DNA of 64,000 bases from Sulfuriferula plumbiphila (GTDB lineage Bacteria > Pseudomonadota > Gammaproteobacteria > Burkholderiales > Sulfuriferulaceae). The position numbers and the translations under genes were made by a program. The DNA lies in assembly GCF_009938015.1 (NCBI RefSeq), contig NZ_AP021884.1, forward strand, positions 62,001 to 126,000, in the 5' to 3' direction. Positions 1 through 7,550 of this stretch are shown here, one piece after another (the first letter of the stretch is position 1; every line of letters starts with the position of its first letter). The notes under the pieces were generated by a model. That model made no database searches. It was not told where the DNA came from and saw nothing but the letters and a program-made list of their open reading frames with translations.

Positions 1-242
1 TCGCCCGCCATCGTGCCCTTGTGGAAGGCAGCGAAATCCGTCGCCGTCACCATCTCCACGGGGCGCTTTAGCGTCTGTTCCAGATAGGCGCGAAACGGTT
101 GGTAGTTATTGAGCAGGACGCGCGGACTCAGGGTCGGCAACACGCCCACGATCAGCAGGGTTCCCTGCGCCGCACCCGGAATGGGCCATAGCGCCAGCAG
201 GCAGGCCAGTAGCCAGCCTCTACCAGACAAGAACCTTCCCAT
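1..242 (-). CDS. PhnD/SsuA-type substrate-binding protein, 5' part only
   Basis: This gene runs off the left edge, so only about 80 N-terminal residues are visible. It opens with ATG at 242 behind a good ribosome site (GAGAAGGA) and encodes a signal peptide of about 25 residues ending near PGAAQG. The mature start (VGVLPTLSPRVLL, then QPFRAYLEQTLKRPVEMVT) is the usual opening of periplasmic phosphate/phosphonate-like ABC binding proteins of the PhnD family. In Proteobacteria such proteins are often orphan sensors or fused to signalling domains, and the missing part would decide this. The ligand cannot be named from this fragment. Confidence 0.75.
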   Translation of the reverse strand, partial: MGRFLSGRGWLLACLLALWPIPGAAQGTLLIVGVLPTLSPRVLLNNYQPFRAYLEQTLKRPVEMVTATDFAAFHKGTMAG

Positions 243-421
243 ATCCTTCTCTCCTCGCTACTTCCGGTTTCTCGTGCCCTGCTCCCTTAGCCGGTGTTTT
301 TGTGATGCGGGGTTCTGGCCCGCAGGGTGATTCCATCGAACTCTTAATATCGGTTTTTGGGTGCCAAACTTGAAGCTTATGTCCATGATTGGTATTTTTC
401 GACAGACGCAGAGCGATGCGG

Positions 422-1765
422 TCAACGCGTGGCCAGGCGCGCCAGCAGCTTTTCGTGTATGCCGCCAAAGCCGCCGTTGCTCATCACCAGCACTTGATCG
501 CCGGGCCGGGCTTCGGTGACCACCGCTGTTACCAGAGCGTCAAGCTGGTCGTGTATTTGGGCGATCTCGCCCATGGGTGCAAATACCGCATCAGCGTCCC
601 AGCCCAGATTGGCAGCGTAGCAGAACACCTTGTCCGCATCCTTCAGGCTGGCGGGCAGGGCGTCTTTCATGGCCCCCAGTTTCATGGTGTTGGAACGCGG
701 CTCCAGCACGGCGAGGATGCGCGCCCCGCCTGCCTTGCGGCGCAGGCCGCCGACGGTGGTGGCAATGGCGGTGGGGTGATGGGCGAAGTCGTCATACACG
801 GTGATACCGTTGACGGTGCCGCGCATTTCCATGCGGCGTTTGACGTTTTCGAAGCGCCCCAGTGCCTCGCACGCCACTTGCGTGGAAACCCCCGCGTGAC
901 GTGCGGCGGCAATGGCAGCCATGGCGTTGTGTACGTTATGTACACCCATCAGGCGCCATTCAACCCGGCCTTGAGGTTTGCCGTTGAACTGCACGTCGAA
1001 TCCGGCCTCGCCACCGCTGGCGGTCCAGCCGTCCGCCATACCCAGCCATTCCACCGGGGTCCAGCAGCCGCGTGCAATAACGCGGCGCAGGCTGTCTTCG
1101 CTACCGTTGGCAATAATCCGCCCCTGCCCCGGCACGGTACGCACCAGGTGGTGGAACTGGGTTTCGATGGCAGGCAGGTCGGGAAAGATGTCGGCGTGGT
1201 CGAATTCCAGGTTGTTGAGTATCGCGGTGCGCGGGCGATAGTGGACGAACTTGGAGCGCTTGTCGAAAAACGCGGTGTCGTATTCATCTGCCTCGATGAC
1301 GAAAAACGGCGACTCGGTGAGGCGTGCGGAGATGCCGAAATTCTGCGGGATGCCGCCCACCAGGAAGCCCGGCGTCAAGCCTGCGTCCTCCAGTATCCAC
1401 GCCAGCATCGAGGTGGTGGTGGTTTTGCCGTGGGTACCCGCGACGGCCAGCACCCATTTGCCCTGCAGGACGTTCTCCGCCAGCCATTGCGGACCGGAAA
1501 TGTACGCCAGGCCCTGGTCGAGGATGGCTTCCATCAACGGGTTGCCGCGCGTGACCACATTGCCGATGACGAACACGTCCGGTTTGAGATCAAGCTGGGC
1601 AGGGTCGAAGCCCTCGATCAGGTCAATGCCCAGCGCGCGCAACTGGTCGGACATGGGCGGATAGACGTTGGCATCGCAGCCGGTGACGGTGTGGCCGGCT
1701 GCGCGGGCGATGGCGGCGATGCCGCCCATGAAGGTGCCGCAGATACCCAGAATGTGCAGGTGCAT
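422..1765 (-). CDS. mpl: UDP-N-acetylmuramate:L-alanyl-gamma-D-glutamyl-meso-diaminopimelate ligase
   Basis: Mpl is a cytoplasmic Mur-ligase-family enzyme of peptidoglycan recycling that joins the recovered tripeptide to UDP-MurNAc using ATP. The 447-residue product has the typical Mpl opening (MHLHILGICGTFMGG), the Mur-ligase P-loop GTHGKTTT at residues 110-117 and the central and C-terminal Mur domains. The length is normal for the family. No clear ribosome site precedes the ATG at 1765. A candidate sigma-70 promoter lies just upstream, which would give a very short leader. A small conserved gene ends 45 bases upstream on the same strand. Confidence 0.95.
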   Translation of the reverse strand: MHLHILGICGTFMGGIAAIARAAGHTVTGCDANVYPPMSDQLRALGIDLIEGFDPAQLDLKPDVFVIGNVVTRGNPLMEAILDQGLAYISGPQWLAENVLQGKWVLAVAGTHGKTTTTSMLAWILEDAGLTPGFLVGGIPQNFGISARLTESPFFVIEADEYDTAFFDKRSKFVHYRPRTAILNNLEFDHADIFPDLPAIETQFHHLVRTVPGQGRIIANGSEDSLRRVIARGCWTPVEWLGMADGWTASGGEAGFDVQFNGKPQGRVEWRLMGVHNVHNAMAAIAAARHAGVSTQVACEALGRFENVKRRMEMRGTVNGITVYDDFAHHPTAIATTVGGLRRKAGGARILAVLEPRSNTMKLGAMKDALPASLKDADKVFCYAANLGWDADAVFAPMGEIAQIHDQLDALVTAVVTEARPGDQVLVMSNGGFGGIHEKLLARLATR

Positions 1766-1776
1766 GGAATCGCTAT

Positions 1777-1805
1777 CGTATAAAAGTGAACAGTGGGTTG
1801 GCCAA
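1777..1805 (-). promoter_or_regulatory. candidate sigma-70 promoter of mpl
   Basis: On the minus strand TTGGCC (1800-1805) and TATACG (1777-1782) are separated by exactly 17 bases. Each hexamer matches the consensus at about four of six positions. Transcription would begin about five bases before the mpl ATG, which fits the missing ribosome site. This is inferred from pattern only. Confidence 0.35.
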
Positions 1806-1809
1806 AGCG

Positions 1810-2244
1810 CTAGCTGAGTCCTGCGCCATCGCTAATCGAGCCCTTGGCCAGATCCACCAGAATATTGCGCCCCGGTATCAGCGTGGCGACTGCCAGCAGG
1901 AAGATTTCGACGAATTCGCTGCGTTCGTCCTCTGGCAGTTTGGTGACGCGGTTGAAGGTGCCGAACATGGAATCGTGAAACGCGGCGATATAGAGAATGC
2001 GGCGTTTGTTTTCGGTCACGTCGTCGGGGTCGGCGGTTTCCGTCACTTGCGTGATGACCACTTCGCCCAGTTTCTCGCGGATCGACTGGAACAGGTGATG
2101 GATGTACTCGGCTGCGCTCTGACGGCCTTTGTCGTCTTGCAGGGTGAGGTCCGCGCTCACCATCTCGCCGGAGCGGGTCTTGAGCGTGACGCGTTTTTCC
2201 TGCGGCTGGGGAGGGGGAGCATTGGGGTTGATGATGAGGCTCAT
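1810..2244 (-). CDS. conserved hypothetical protein, soluble, 144 residues
   Basis: I do not recognise the family with certainty. The start was placed at the ATG at 2244 (MSLIINPNAP) because AAGGA lies about six bases before it; an upstream GTG would add seven residues. The product has no signal peptide or membrane span in its first two thirds. It has a proline-rich start, a lysine- and threonine-rich strand segment (EKRVTLKTRSGE) and a C-terminal part that may form helices. It ends 45 bases before mpl on the same strand and may be co-transcribed with it. It looks like a real gene because of its normal codon use and good ribosome site. Confidence 0.7.
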   Translation of the reverse strand: MSLIINPNAPPPQPQEKRVTLKTRSGEMVSADLTLQDDKGRQSAAEYIHHLFQSIREKLGEVVITQVTETADPDDVTENKRRILYIAAFHDSMFGTFNRVTKLPEDERSEFVEIFLLAVATLIPGRNILVDLAKGSISDGAGLS

Positions 2245-2412
2245 GCGCTGTCCTTGTTCGGGCAATCGGGCATGATAGCCTGTTCCGCCCGGATTAAAAA
2301 AGCCCGTCTTAGGGTTCCCTGATTAGTGCTGTTAAAACCGCTCATGCAAAGGCTGGTTCCGGTAAAGCCGCTTGGATGGAGTGAGGGTGAATTGTTGCTT
2401 GGTTTTACTTAA

Positions 2413-3285
2413 TCAAGGCCTTGCGGACACCAGCAAACGCCATTGATGCACACCCAGTCCAACCAGAATCAGCGCGGTTCCCAGCCAGATATCGAGCCCT
2501 GGTTGCTCGCCGTTGAGCCATTGGCCGAGCAGTAGCGCGCTCACCGGCGTAATCAGCGTAATCAGCGCGACCTGGCCGGCTTGCAGATGTTTGGTGACGT
2601 AAAAATACAGGGTAAACCCCACCACCGAGCCGAAAATCCCCAGGTAAAGCGTGGACAGCCCGGCACGCACGCTCCACTGCGGCACGTGGCCAAACAGCGC
2701 CCACCACAGCGGCAACAGCAGCCCTACCACGAAAGTCAGCGCACCCGTGGTCAGCGCCAGTACCGGCACCGCTGCCCCGGTGCGTTTGACCCACACCAGG
2801 CTGGCTGCCTGAATCGCCACCGCGCCGAGGATGGCCGCAATACCGGGCAAGGCCTGCGTGCTTATTTTTGCACCCGCGCCAAAAATGACGATTAGCCCGG
2901 CCAGTCCCAGCACAATACCCGCCAGTTTGGCCGGGGTCAGGCGTTCCGCATCCGCCAGCCACACCCCGATCAGCCCAGTAAACAGCGGAATCAGGCCAAA
3001 CAGCACGGCAATCAGGCCCGATGGCACATAACGCGCCCCCCAGTACACCAGCAGCATGGCACCGAAAATACCGGAGCCGGCAGCCACATAGGCATTGAGT
3101 GCGGCATGCGAACGCGGCATCGGGATACGCAGCGCACGCACCAGGATGGTGCACGCCACCAGCCCAATGGCCATGCGTACCAGTACCGGAAACACGAAGT
3201 CCGCTCCTACCTCGCTCCATTGGATGGCCAGCGGGGTGGTGGACCAGATCAGGATTACGCCCAGATAGGCGGCAGGGATGGACAT
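2413..3285 (-). CDS. EamA/DMT-family membrane transporter
   Basis: The product is a drug/metabolite-transporter-superfamily protein with about ten membrane helices in two repeated EamA halves (roughly residues 5-135 and 150-285). Typical family features include the GSGIFGAMLLVYWGARYVPSG segment and the second-half motif GSVVGFTLYFYVTKHL. Substrates in this family range from amino acids to nucleotides and cannot be predicted here. The start used is the ATG at 3285; an in-frame TTG at 3303 would add six residues and neither has a strong ribosome site. It is probably transcribed alone. Confidence 0.85.
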   Translation of the reverse strand: MSIPAAYLGVILIWSTTPLAIQWSEVGADFVFPVLVRMAIGLVACTILVRALRIPMPRSHAALNAYVAAGSGIFGAMLLVYWGARYVPSGLIAVLFGLIPLFTGLIGVWLADAERLTPAKLAGIVLGLAGLIVIFGAGAKISTQALPGIAAILGAVAIQAASLVWVKRTGAAVPVLALTTGALTFVVGLLLPLWWALFGHVPQWSVRAGLSTLYLGIFGSVVGFTLYFYVTKHLQAGQVALITLITPVSALLLGQWLNGEQPGLDIWLGTALILVGLGVHQWRLLVSARP

Positions 3286-3370
3286 GGCATTAATCAGGTG
3301 CAAATATTGCTTGTAATTTGGGTGCCAGGCAGCATATCAGGCATGAGCGGTTTCACTACGGAGGTGCATC

Positions 3371-3565
3371 ATGATTGTATTCGACATCGAATCCGGACGC
3401 ATTGACGCCCCCAGTTTTAATCACCCCCCCACCGGGGCAGCACAGTCTGAGACTGACGTAGCGCGGCCAGATACGACCTTGCCCGTGCTGCGTCTGATGA
3501 CGCTGGAAGAAGCGAGGTGGATGGAAGCACGGCGTGCCGGCGCCACTACCCGGGCGGGAATGTAA
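3371..3565 (+). CDS. small hypothetical protein, 64 residues
   Basis: This short gene has one of the better ribosome sites in the area: GGAGGTG ends a few bases before the ATG at 3371. The product is soluble, with the acidic, arginine-rich C-terminal segment LMTLEEARWMEARRAGATT likely to be helical. No family is recognised. It is divergent from the EamA transporter and stands alone. The strong start signal is the main reason to call it; codon use is unremarkable. Confidence 0.5.
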   Translation: MIVFDIESGRIDAPSFNHPPTGAAQSETDVARPDTTLPVLRLMTLEEARWMEARRAGATTRAGM

Positions 3566-3921
3566 AACTTATCGACGGCCGTATTGTGTCGATTTCGGTG
3601 CGCTAACCTCGTCATTTTTGACGATGCGATTGATAAACCCCGCTTTAGTAGGCCAGGCGGGTGGCTTAATCTATTGAAAATATCATTATTTATCCTATCC
3701 AGATCCCTTGGCTTCAAAGAGTTATGGGGTATTTTTTTGCCCTCAAAATCTTACCCGGCATCACATGAATGTCATTTTCGCGAGGTATTTATTCCCGCCC
3801 ACCTTCCTTGAAAACTACCGGGACGGGCACGGCTGTACTGCGTAGCCCCAGCGTTCAGAAGTCTTGGCGCTCTGTTTTTTTATCGGGTACGCGCTACGCA
3901 GTTTCCGATTAGTATTTACGC
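3566..3921 (+). other. gap without a gene, with a 10-base inverted repeat
   Basis: No convincing reading frame lies in these 356 bases. The composition is richer in A and T than the flanking genes. A short hairpin (TCGTCA-TTTTT-like spacer-GACGA) lies near 3610-3626. A perfect 10-base inverted repeat (ACTGCGTAGC at 3837-3846 and its complement at 3893-3902) brackets 46 bases just before the next gene. Confidence 0.5.
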
Positions 3922-4293
3922 ATGGAATTCTTTGCCACGACAATTATTTCCGCTTCGGCTGCTGATCTGCAGCGCCGGCTGACTATCAGCGAATTGCCAC
4001 ACTGGTGTGCGTCTATCGAAAAGGTGCTGAGCGACGCAAAGTCGAGCGGTGAAATCTATTGCGTGTGGGGGACGTTCCATACGAACCGGGAGGATTTGAG
4101 TCATGGCGTGCGCTTTTCGTTGCCCGGCTGTCCCAATGCCTTGCAATGGACTGTGACTACCGGACATCTACCTGACCCGCAGCATACCGTTATTCATCTC
4201 ACTATCAACCGTACCGAACAAGATCAGGACTTCATCGACTCAATCCAGCAGTTCGTGGATGAATGGAGGACCGGGCTGGAGGCGCATTGGTAA
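3922..4293 (+). CDS. hypothetical protein, 123 residues
   Basis: I do not recognise this protein. It is soluble and contains several tryptophans, cysteines and histidines (LPHWCAS, IYCVWGTFHTNRE, FSLPGCPNALQW), then a C-terminal acidic helix (DQDFIDSIQQFVDEWRTGLE). The alternation of a compact beta-rich body with a terminal helix looks like a real folded domain, perhaps a small ligand- or metal-binding one, but that is a guess. The ribosome site is weak. It lies between the small 64-residue gene and the cysteine synthase, in a stretch that appears accessory. A 66-base inverted-repeat structure ends 20 bases upstream. Confidence 0.55.
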   Translation: MEFFATTIISASAADLQRRLTISELPHWCASIEKVLSDAKSSGEIYCVWGTFHTNREDLSHGVRFSLPGCPNALQWTVTTGHLPDPQHTVIHLTINRTEQDQDFIDSIQQFVDEWRTGLEAHW

Positions 4294-4327
4294 TCGGGCA
4301 TGGGTCGAGGACCAGATCGACGCCGGT

Positions 4328-4439
4328 TCAACATGGGTGCAACCACTTGGGCAGACGTTCATAGGGATTGGTCTTGACGGACGAGTCGACGGTGACACCG
4401 TGTTTTTGCAGGCGGCTATACAGCTGGCCTGACTTCATC
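4328..4439 (-). pseudogene. detached C-terminal tail of the cysteine synthase-glutaredoxin fusion
   Basis: Immediately after the cysteine synthase stop, and in another frame, the minus strand reads KSGQLYSRLQKHG and then NPYERLPKWLHPC before a TGA at 4328. From memory of the family, proteins that fuse a PLP-dependent cysteine synthase to a glutaredoxin end with a tail of this kind (a helix after the glutaredoxin domain, then a P-Y/x-x-LP-x-WL-x-P end). I read it as the leftover end of such a fusion after an internal deletion. It has no start signal of its own. Confidence 0.5.
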
Positions 4440-5603
4440 ATATGCGAACATGACGACAGGCCGGTCGGGGTCGCGCAACATGGCATCGACCTCGCTGGAG
4501 GCTGCTTCGTCCAGGGCATCCGCCGCTTCCACTGACGCCGGCGCTGCCGCCGGAGTGACATCGAATCGGAATCCCGGCGTCGACCTCGACAGTTCGAACT
4601 CCTCCCCGGTCATCTCGACGGCAATGTCGTCGAACAGCGGTGTGGAAAGATAGCGTTCGCCGGTATCGGGCAGCATGCACAGGATGTTGGCACCCTGCGG
4701 CGCGGCTTGGGCGACCTGCAGCGCACCCGAGAACGTGGCGCCCGCCGAGATGCCGACGAAGAGGCCTTCGCGCCGCGCCAGTTCCCTGGCGCAACGCAGC
4801 GCGTCCTGGCCGTCGATCGGCACAAAGCCGTCAATGCGGCTTTCCGCCGTGACCTGTTCCACGAGCCGGGGGATGAAGTCCGGGGACCAGCCCTGCATCA
4901 GATGCGGCCGGAACCGGGGATGGCTCGCGCTGTGCGATCCGTCGCCGTGCCTTGGCTGCGCGATGCCGCTGGCCAGCATGGCCGAATTGTCCGGCTCGCA
5001 GACGATGATCTGCGTATGGGGGCTCTTCTCCTTCAGCACCCGCGACACGCCGTTCAGCGTGCCGCCGGTGCCGAAACCGGTGACCCAGTAGTCGAGCGAC
5101 ACATCGGCGAAGTCATTCAAGATCTCCACGGCGGTGGTACGGGCGTGGATCTCCACATTGGCCGGGTTCTCGAACTGGCGCGGTTGCCACCAGCCATGCG
5201 CCTTGGCCAACTCCTCGGCCTTCGCCATCATCCCCGAGCCCTTCTGGGCGGCCGGCGTCAGCACGACCCTGGCGCCGAGAAATCGTATCAGCTTGCGCCG
5301 CTCCACGCTGAAGTTTTCGGCCATGGTGACGACCAGCGGATAACCTTTCTGGGCGCAGACCATGGCCAGGCCGATGCCGGTATTGCCACTCGTGGCTTCG
5401 ACGATCGTCTGCCCGGGCTTGAGTTCACCGCGGCGTTCGGCGTCTTCGATCACCCCCACGGCCAGCCGGTCCTTCACCGATCCCATCGGATTGAAGGACT
5501 CCACCTTGACGTAGAGGTTGATGCCCTTGGGACCCAACTTGTTGATGCGAATCACCGGCGTGTTGCCGATGGTGCCCAGAATGCTGTCGAAGCGCTTGCC
5601 CAT
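4416..5603 (-). CDS. PLP-dependent cysteine synthase, glutaredoxin extension apparently deleted
   Basis: The first 310 or so residues are a fold-type II O-acetylserine sulfhydrylase-like enzyme. The PLP lysine is K44 in NPMGSVKDR, the substrate loop TSGNTG is at 71-76, and the phosphate-binding GFGTGGT is near 176. Such enzymes make cysteine from O-acetylserine and sulfide. After an alanine-rich linker the chain reaches DRPVVMFA, which in fused relatives opens a glutaredoxin domain, but then ends after eight unrelated residues. The matching C-terminal tail lies just downstream in another frame, so about 80 codons seem lost. The catalytic part is intact and may still work. The start ATG at 5603 fits the family. 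Confidence 0.85.
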   Translation of the reverse strand: MGKRFDSILGTIGNTPVIRINKLGPKGINLYVKVESFNPMGSVKDRLAVGVIEDAERRGELKPGQTIVEATSGNTGIGLAMVCAQKGYPLVVTMAENFSVERRKLIRFLGARVVLTPAAQKGSGMMAKAEELAKAHGWWQPRQFENPANVEIHARTTAVEILNDFADVSLDYWVTGFGTGGTLNGVSRVLKEKSPHTQIIVCEPDNSAMLASGIAQPRHGDGSHSASHPRFRPHLMQGWSPDFIPRLVEQVTAESRIDGFVPIDGQDALRCARELARREGLFVGISAGATFSGALQVAQAAPQGANILCMLPDTGERYLSTPLFDDIAVEMTGEEFELSRSTPGFRFDVTPAAAPASVEAADALDEAASSEVDAMLRDPDRPVVMFAYDEVRPAV

Positions 5604-5659
5604 GGCCGTTCTCCCCAGTTACCCGCCTGGCCGCCGGATCTTGCCGGCGGCGTCGGCTA

Positions 5660-5681
5660 TATAGCTCTTTTATAGTTCTTT
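5660..5681. repeat. two adjacent 11-base direct repeats upstream of the cysteine synthase
   Basis: TATAGCTCTTT (5660-5670) is followed directly by TATAGTTCTTT (5671-5681), a match of 10 of 11 bases. The period is close to one helical turn and the site lies about 60-80 bases ahead of the cysteine synthase start, within an AT-rich patch that also contains TATAAA on the minus strand. It could be an operator overlapping a promoter. No regulator is implied by the sequence itself. Confidence 0.4.
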
Positions 5682-5778
5682 ATAAAACATGACTCCTTTG
5701 TTTTTCCTCGCCCAAGGTCCAAATTGAGGGGAGCGCAGCTTTTTGGCGCGTCTCTCCAGAATGCAGGGTCAGGCTTTG

Positions 5779-5967
5779 TCATACGCGAATGATGTTGCCC
5801 TTCAGCGAGTAGAAAATGGCGATCACGTCATTCTTCGTGCCCTCGTCGAGTGTATGTTTTTTGTTCATTGCGCCGACAATGTCATCCATCGCTGCCAAGT
5901 ACGCTTGCTCACTGATGTGCATGCCTTTATGTGCAGCGAGCATGTCCTTACCCGTGTAGGGCTCCGT
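5779..5967 (-). pseudogene. C-terminal remnant of a group 1 truncated hemoglobin
   Basis: The minus strand encodes EPYTGKDMLAAHKGM, then ISEQAYLAAMDDIVGAMNKK and finally a LKGNIIRV-type end. This is the second half of a truncated (2-on-2) globin, where the histidine of AAHKGM is the expected proximal heme ligand region. The first half (B helix to E helix) is absent: upstream of YTG the frame breaks at a short near-duplication (GGAGCC twice within about 10 bases) and only six bases then separate it from the cupin stop. A GTG at 6006 could start a 75-residue product, but it has no ribosome site. I call it a remnant. Confidence 0.7.
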
Positions 5968-6011
5968 GGCTCCGGGCCGCCGGAGCCCGCGCCCAACTCC
6001 CGGCACCGGGC

Positions 6012-6398
6012 TTAACTTTTCACCTTCTCAATCATGTGGTTGATGACATGGCTGTGCTCGCGCTGCGGGCTGAACATGATGATCTCCGCGTCTGCGTCGA
6101 CCTTTACGTTGTGCCCGGGTGGCCAGTAAAACAGATCATTCGCGTTGACCGTCTCCTGTGCGCCATCCGCGTCAGTTGTGGTGAGTTGGCCGCGCAAGAC
6201 GAAGCCCCAGTGGGGGCACTGGCACAAATTGCCTTCCAGTCCCTGGAACAGCGGGGTGGTGTCTACGCCCGCCGAGAGACTGAAGTACTCGCAGCTGATC
6301 TTGCCTAATCCAGTTGCGTCGCCGAAATCCGTTCGCTGACGGATCACGGCACCTGGAATCTCCATCCTGACGTCTATGTCCTCTTTGACTATTCGCAT
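6012..6398 (-). CDS. cupin-domain protein
   Basis: The 128-residue product is a single small beta-barrel cupin: the first motif region is around PHWGFVLRGQLTTT and the second around FYWPPGHNVKVDADAEIIMFSP. The start ATG at 6398 has a good ribosome site (AGGAG, about eight bases before). Proteins of this size bind a small molecule or metal and are often linked to methyltransferases or sensing. It lies about 100 bases downstream of the interrupted methyltransferase on the same strand, so both may once have formed one unit with the globin remnant. Substrate unknown. Confidence 0.75.
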   Translation of the reverse strand: MRIVKEDIDVRMEIPGAVIRQRTDFGDATGLGKISCEYFSLSAGVDTTPLFQGLEGNLCQCPHWGFVLRGQLTTTDADGAQETVNANDLFYWPPGHNVKVDADAEIIMFSPQREHSHVINHMIEKVKS

Positions 6399-6496
6399 GA
6401 TCGTTTCTCCTGTGTGCCAATGGATGCTTTCTTTGCTGGTCTGTCTATCGCCGCATCCATTTCAAGCAATAGGTGGCCAACGCCGACGATGGTCGA

Positions 6497-7330
6497 CTAG
6501 TTGCGTTTGATGACTACCTCGATGTACTCACTCGGGGCCACCAGCGTGCCATCGGCCGCGCGATTGAATTTTTCGGCCAGGGCGACCAGGTCGGCGGCCA
6601 GCGCTTCCTGCTTCGCTGCGTCGAGTGCCCCGAATGCCTTGTGCATCGGGCCGTAAAAAGTGCGAAAGACTTCCAGTCAATGGGCCGCGCTGTGGTAGCG
6701 GAACACGAAGTTCCTGCGCTCGATAGCGATCGAGTCGAGCCGCGCGCCGAAGAGCTCGCGTAGCCGCGCTTCGGTGCCCCACAGCGCGGGCGACTTCACG
6801 CCGGCCGCCGGAGCCACGTAGTTGCCCATCGTCTTGAAGATTTCGCCGACAAAACTGGTCGGCGTCCAGTTCGCGAGGCCGATCCGGCCGCCGGGTTTGC
6901 AGGCGCGCGCCATTTCCGCCGCGGCCTTATCCTGGTCGGGCGTGAACATCACGCCGAAGGTGGACAACACCACATCGAAACTGTGGTCGGGGTATGGCAG
7001 ATTCTCGGCGTCCGCCTGCTCGAACTGCACCGGCAGCCCTTCGGCGTTCGCCCGGGTGCGCCCACGCTCGAGCAGCGCCGGAACGTAATCGGTCGAGACG
7101 ACGTCGCACCAGCGCCGCGCGGCGGCCAGTGTCGCATTGCCGTTGCCGGCGGCGACGTCGAGCACGCGCTCACCGGCACGCAGGTCGAGCGCTTCGCAAA
7201 GCGATTCGCCGACGATCTGCAGCGTGGTGCCGACGACGGCGTAGTCACCTGCCGACCAGGCAAGGTGCTGCTTGTTCTTCACGGCCGCAAGGTCAATGAC
7301 GGGGACAGAAGTGGAAATGACTGCTGACAT
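6497..7330 (-). pseudogene. class I SAM-dependent methyltransferase with an in-frame TGA
   Basis: The first 217 residues form a Rossmann-fold methyltransferase of the UbiE/Methyltransf_11 kind: motif I is VLDVAAGNGNA at about 56-66 and the post-motif segment is SFDVVLSTFGVMFTPDQ. Translation stops at TGA 6677-6679, but the same frame continues for 59 more codons (LEVFRTFYGPMHKAFGALDA and on) to a TAG at 6497. Relatives as I recall them read H-W-x-E-x-F-R-x-x-Y-G-P here, so TGA most likely replaces a TGG tryptophan. The shorter product would lack the last strand-helix region. It is divergent from the large XRE regulator, which probably controls it. Confidence 0.75.
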
Positions 7331-7461
7331 GGCTGTGCTCCCCAGTGACGTGGATCAGGACTTGTCAGGGTGAAGCAACGCGGTCCTGTTGCGCGTCGTC
7401 GGAACCGGGCCTGGTGCTGCCGGTCGACATGCCTATTTCATCCCGGGAGGGAGGGAACGGG

Positions 7462-7494
7462 GTCCCGCAAAGCGGGACAAAAAGCGGGACAAAA
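7462..7494. promoter_or_regulatory. repeat operator between methyltransferase and XRE regulator
   Basis: Three copies of GCGGGAC lie within 33 bases. The first pair is a perfect inverted repeat with a 3-base spacer (GTCCCGC-AAA-GCGGGAC, 7462-7478). The second copy is part of a 12-base tandem repeat, GCGGGACAAAA at 7472-7482 and 7484-7494. It lies 57 bases before the regulator start and 132 bases from the methyltransferase start. Such a mix of inverted and direct copies is typical of a binding array, and the neighbouring HTH regulator is the obvious candidate binder. That link is inference. Confidence 0.55.
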
Positions 7495-7550
7495 GCGCGG
7501 ACTAAGCTGCTAGACTCAAGCGTGCAGGATGCAACGGAGAGTCAAGCGAC

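Noticed and set aside
389-1783. A 464-codon open frame opposite mpl
   Set aside because: It is the mirror of a certain gene in GC-rich DNA; histidine- and glycine-rich content and no ribosome site.
3421-3717. A 98-codon minus-strand frame overlapping the 64-residue gene
   Set aside because: The plus-strand gene has a far better ribosome site; the minus frame has none.
6677-6679. The in-frame TGA as a selenocysteine codon
   Set aside because: The expected residue is tryptophan, the position is not catalytic, and I see no hairpin of the bacterial Sec type just after it.
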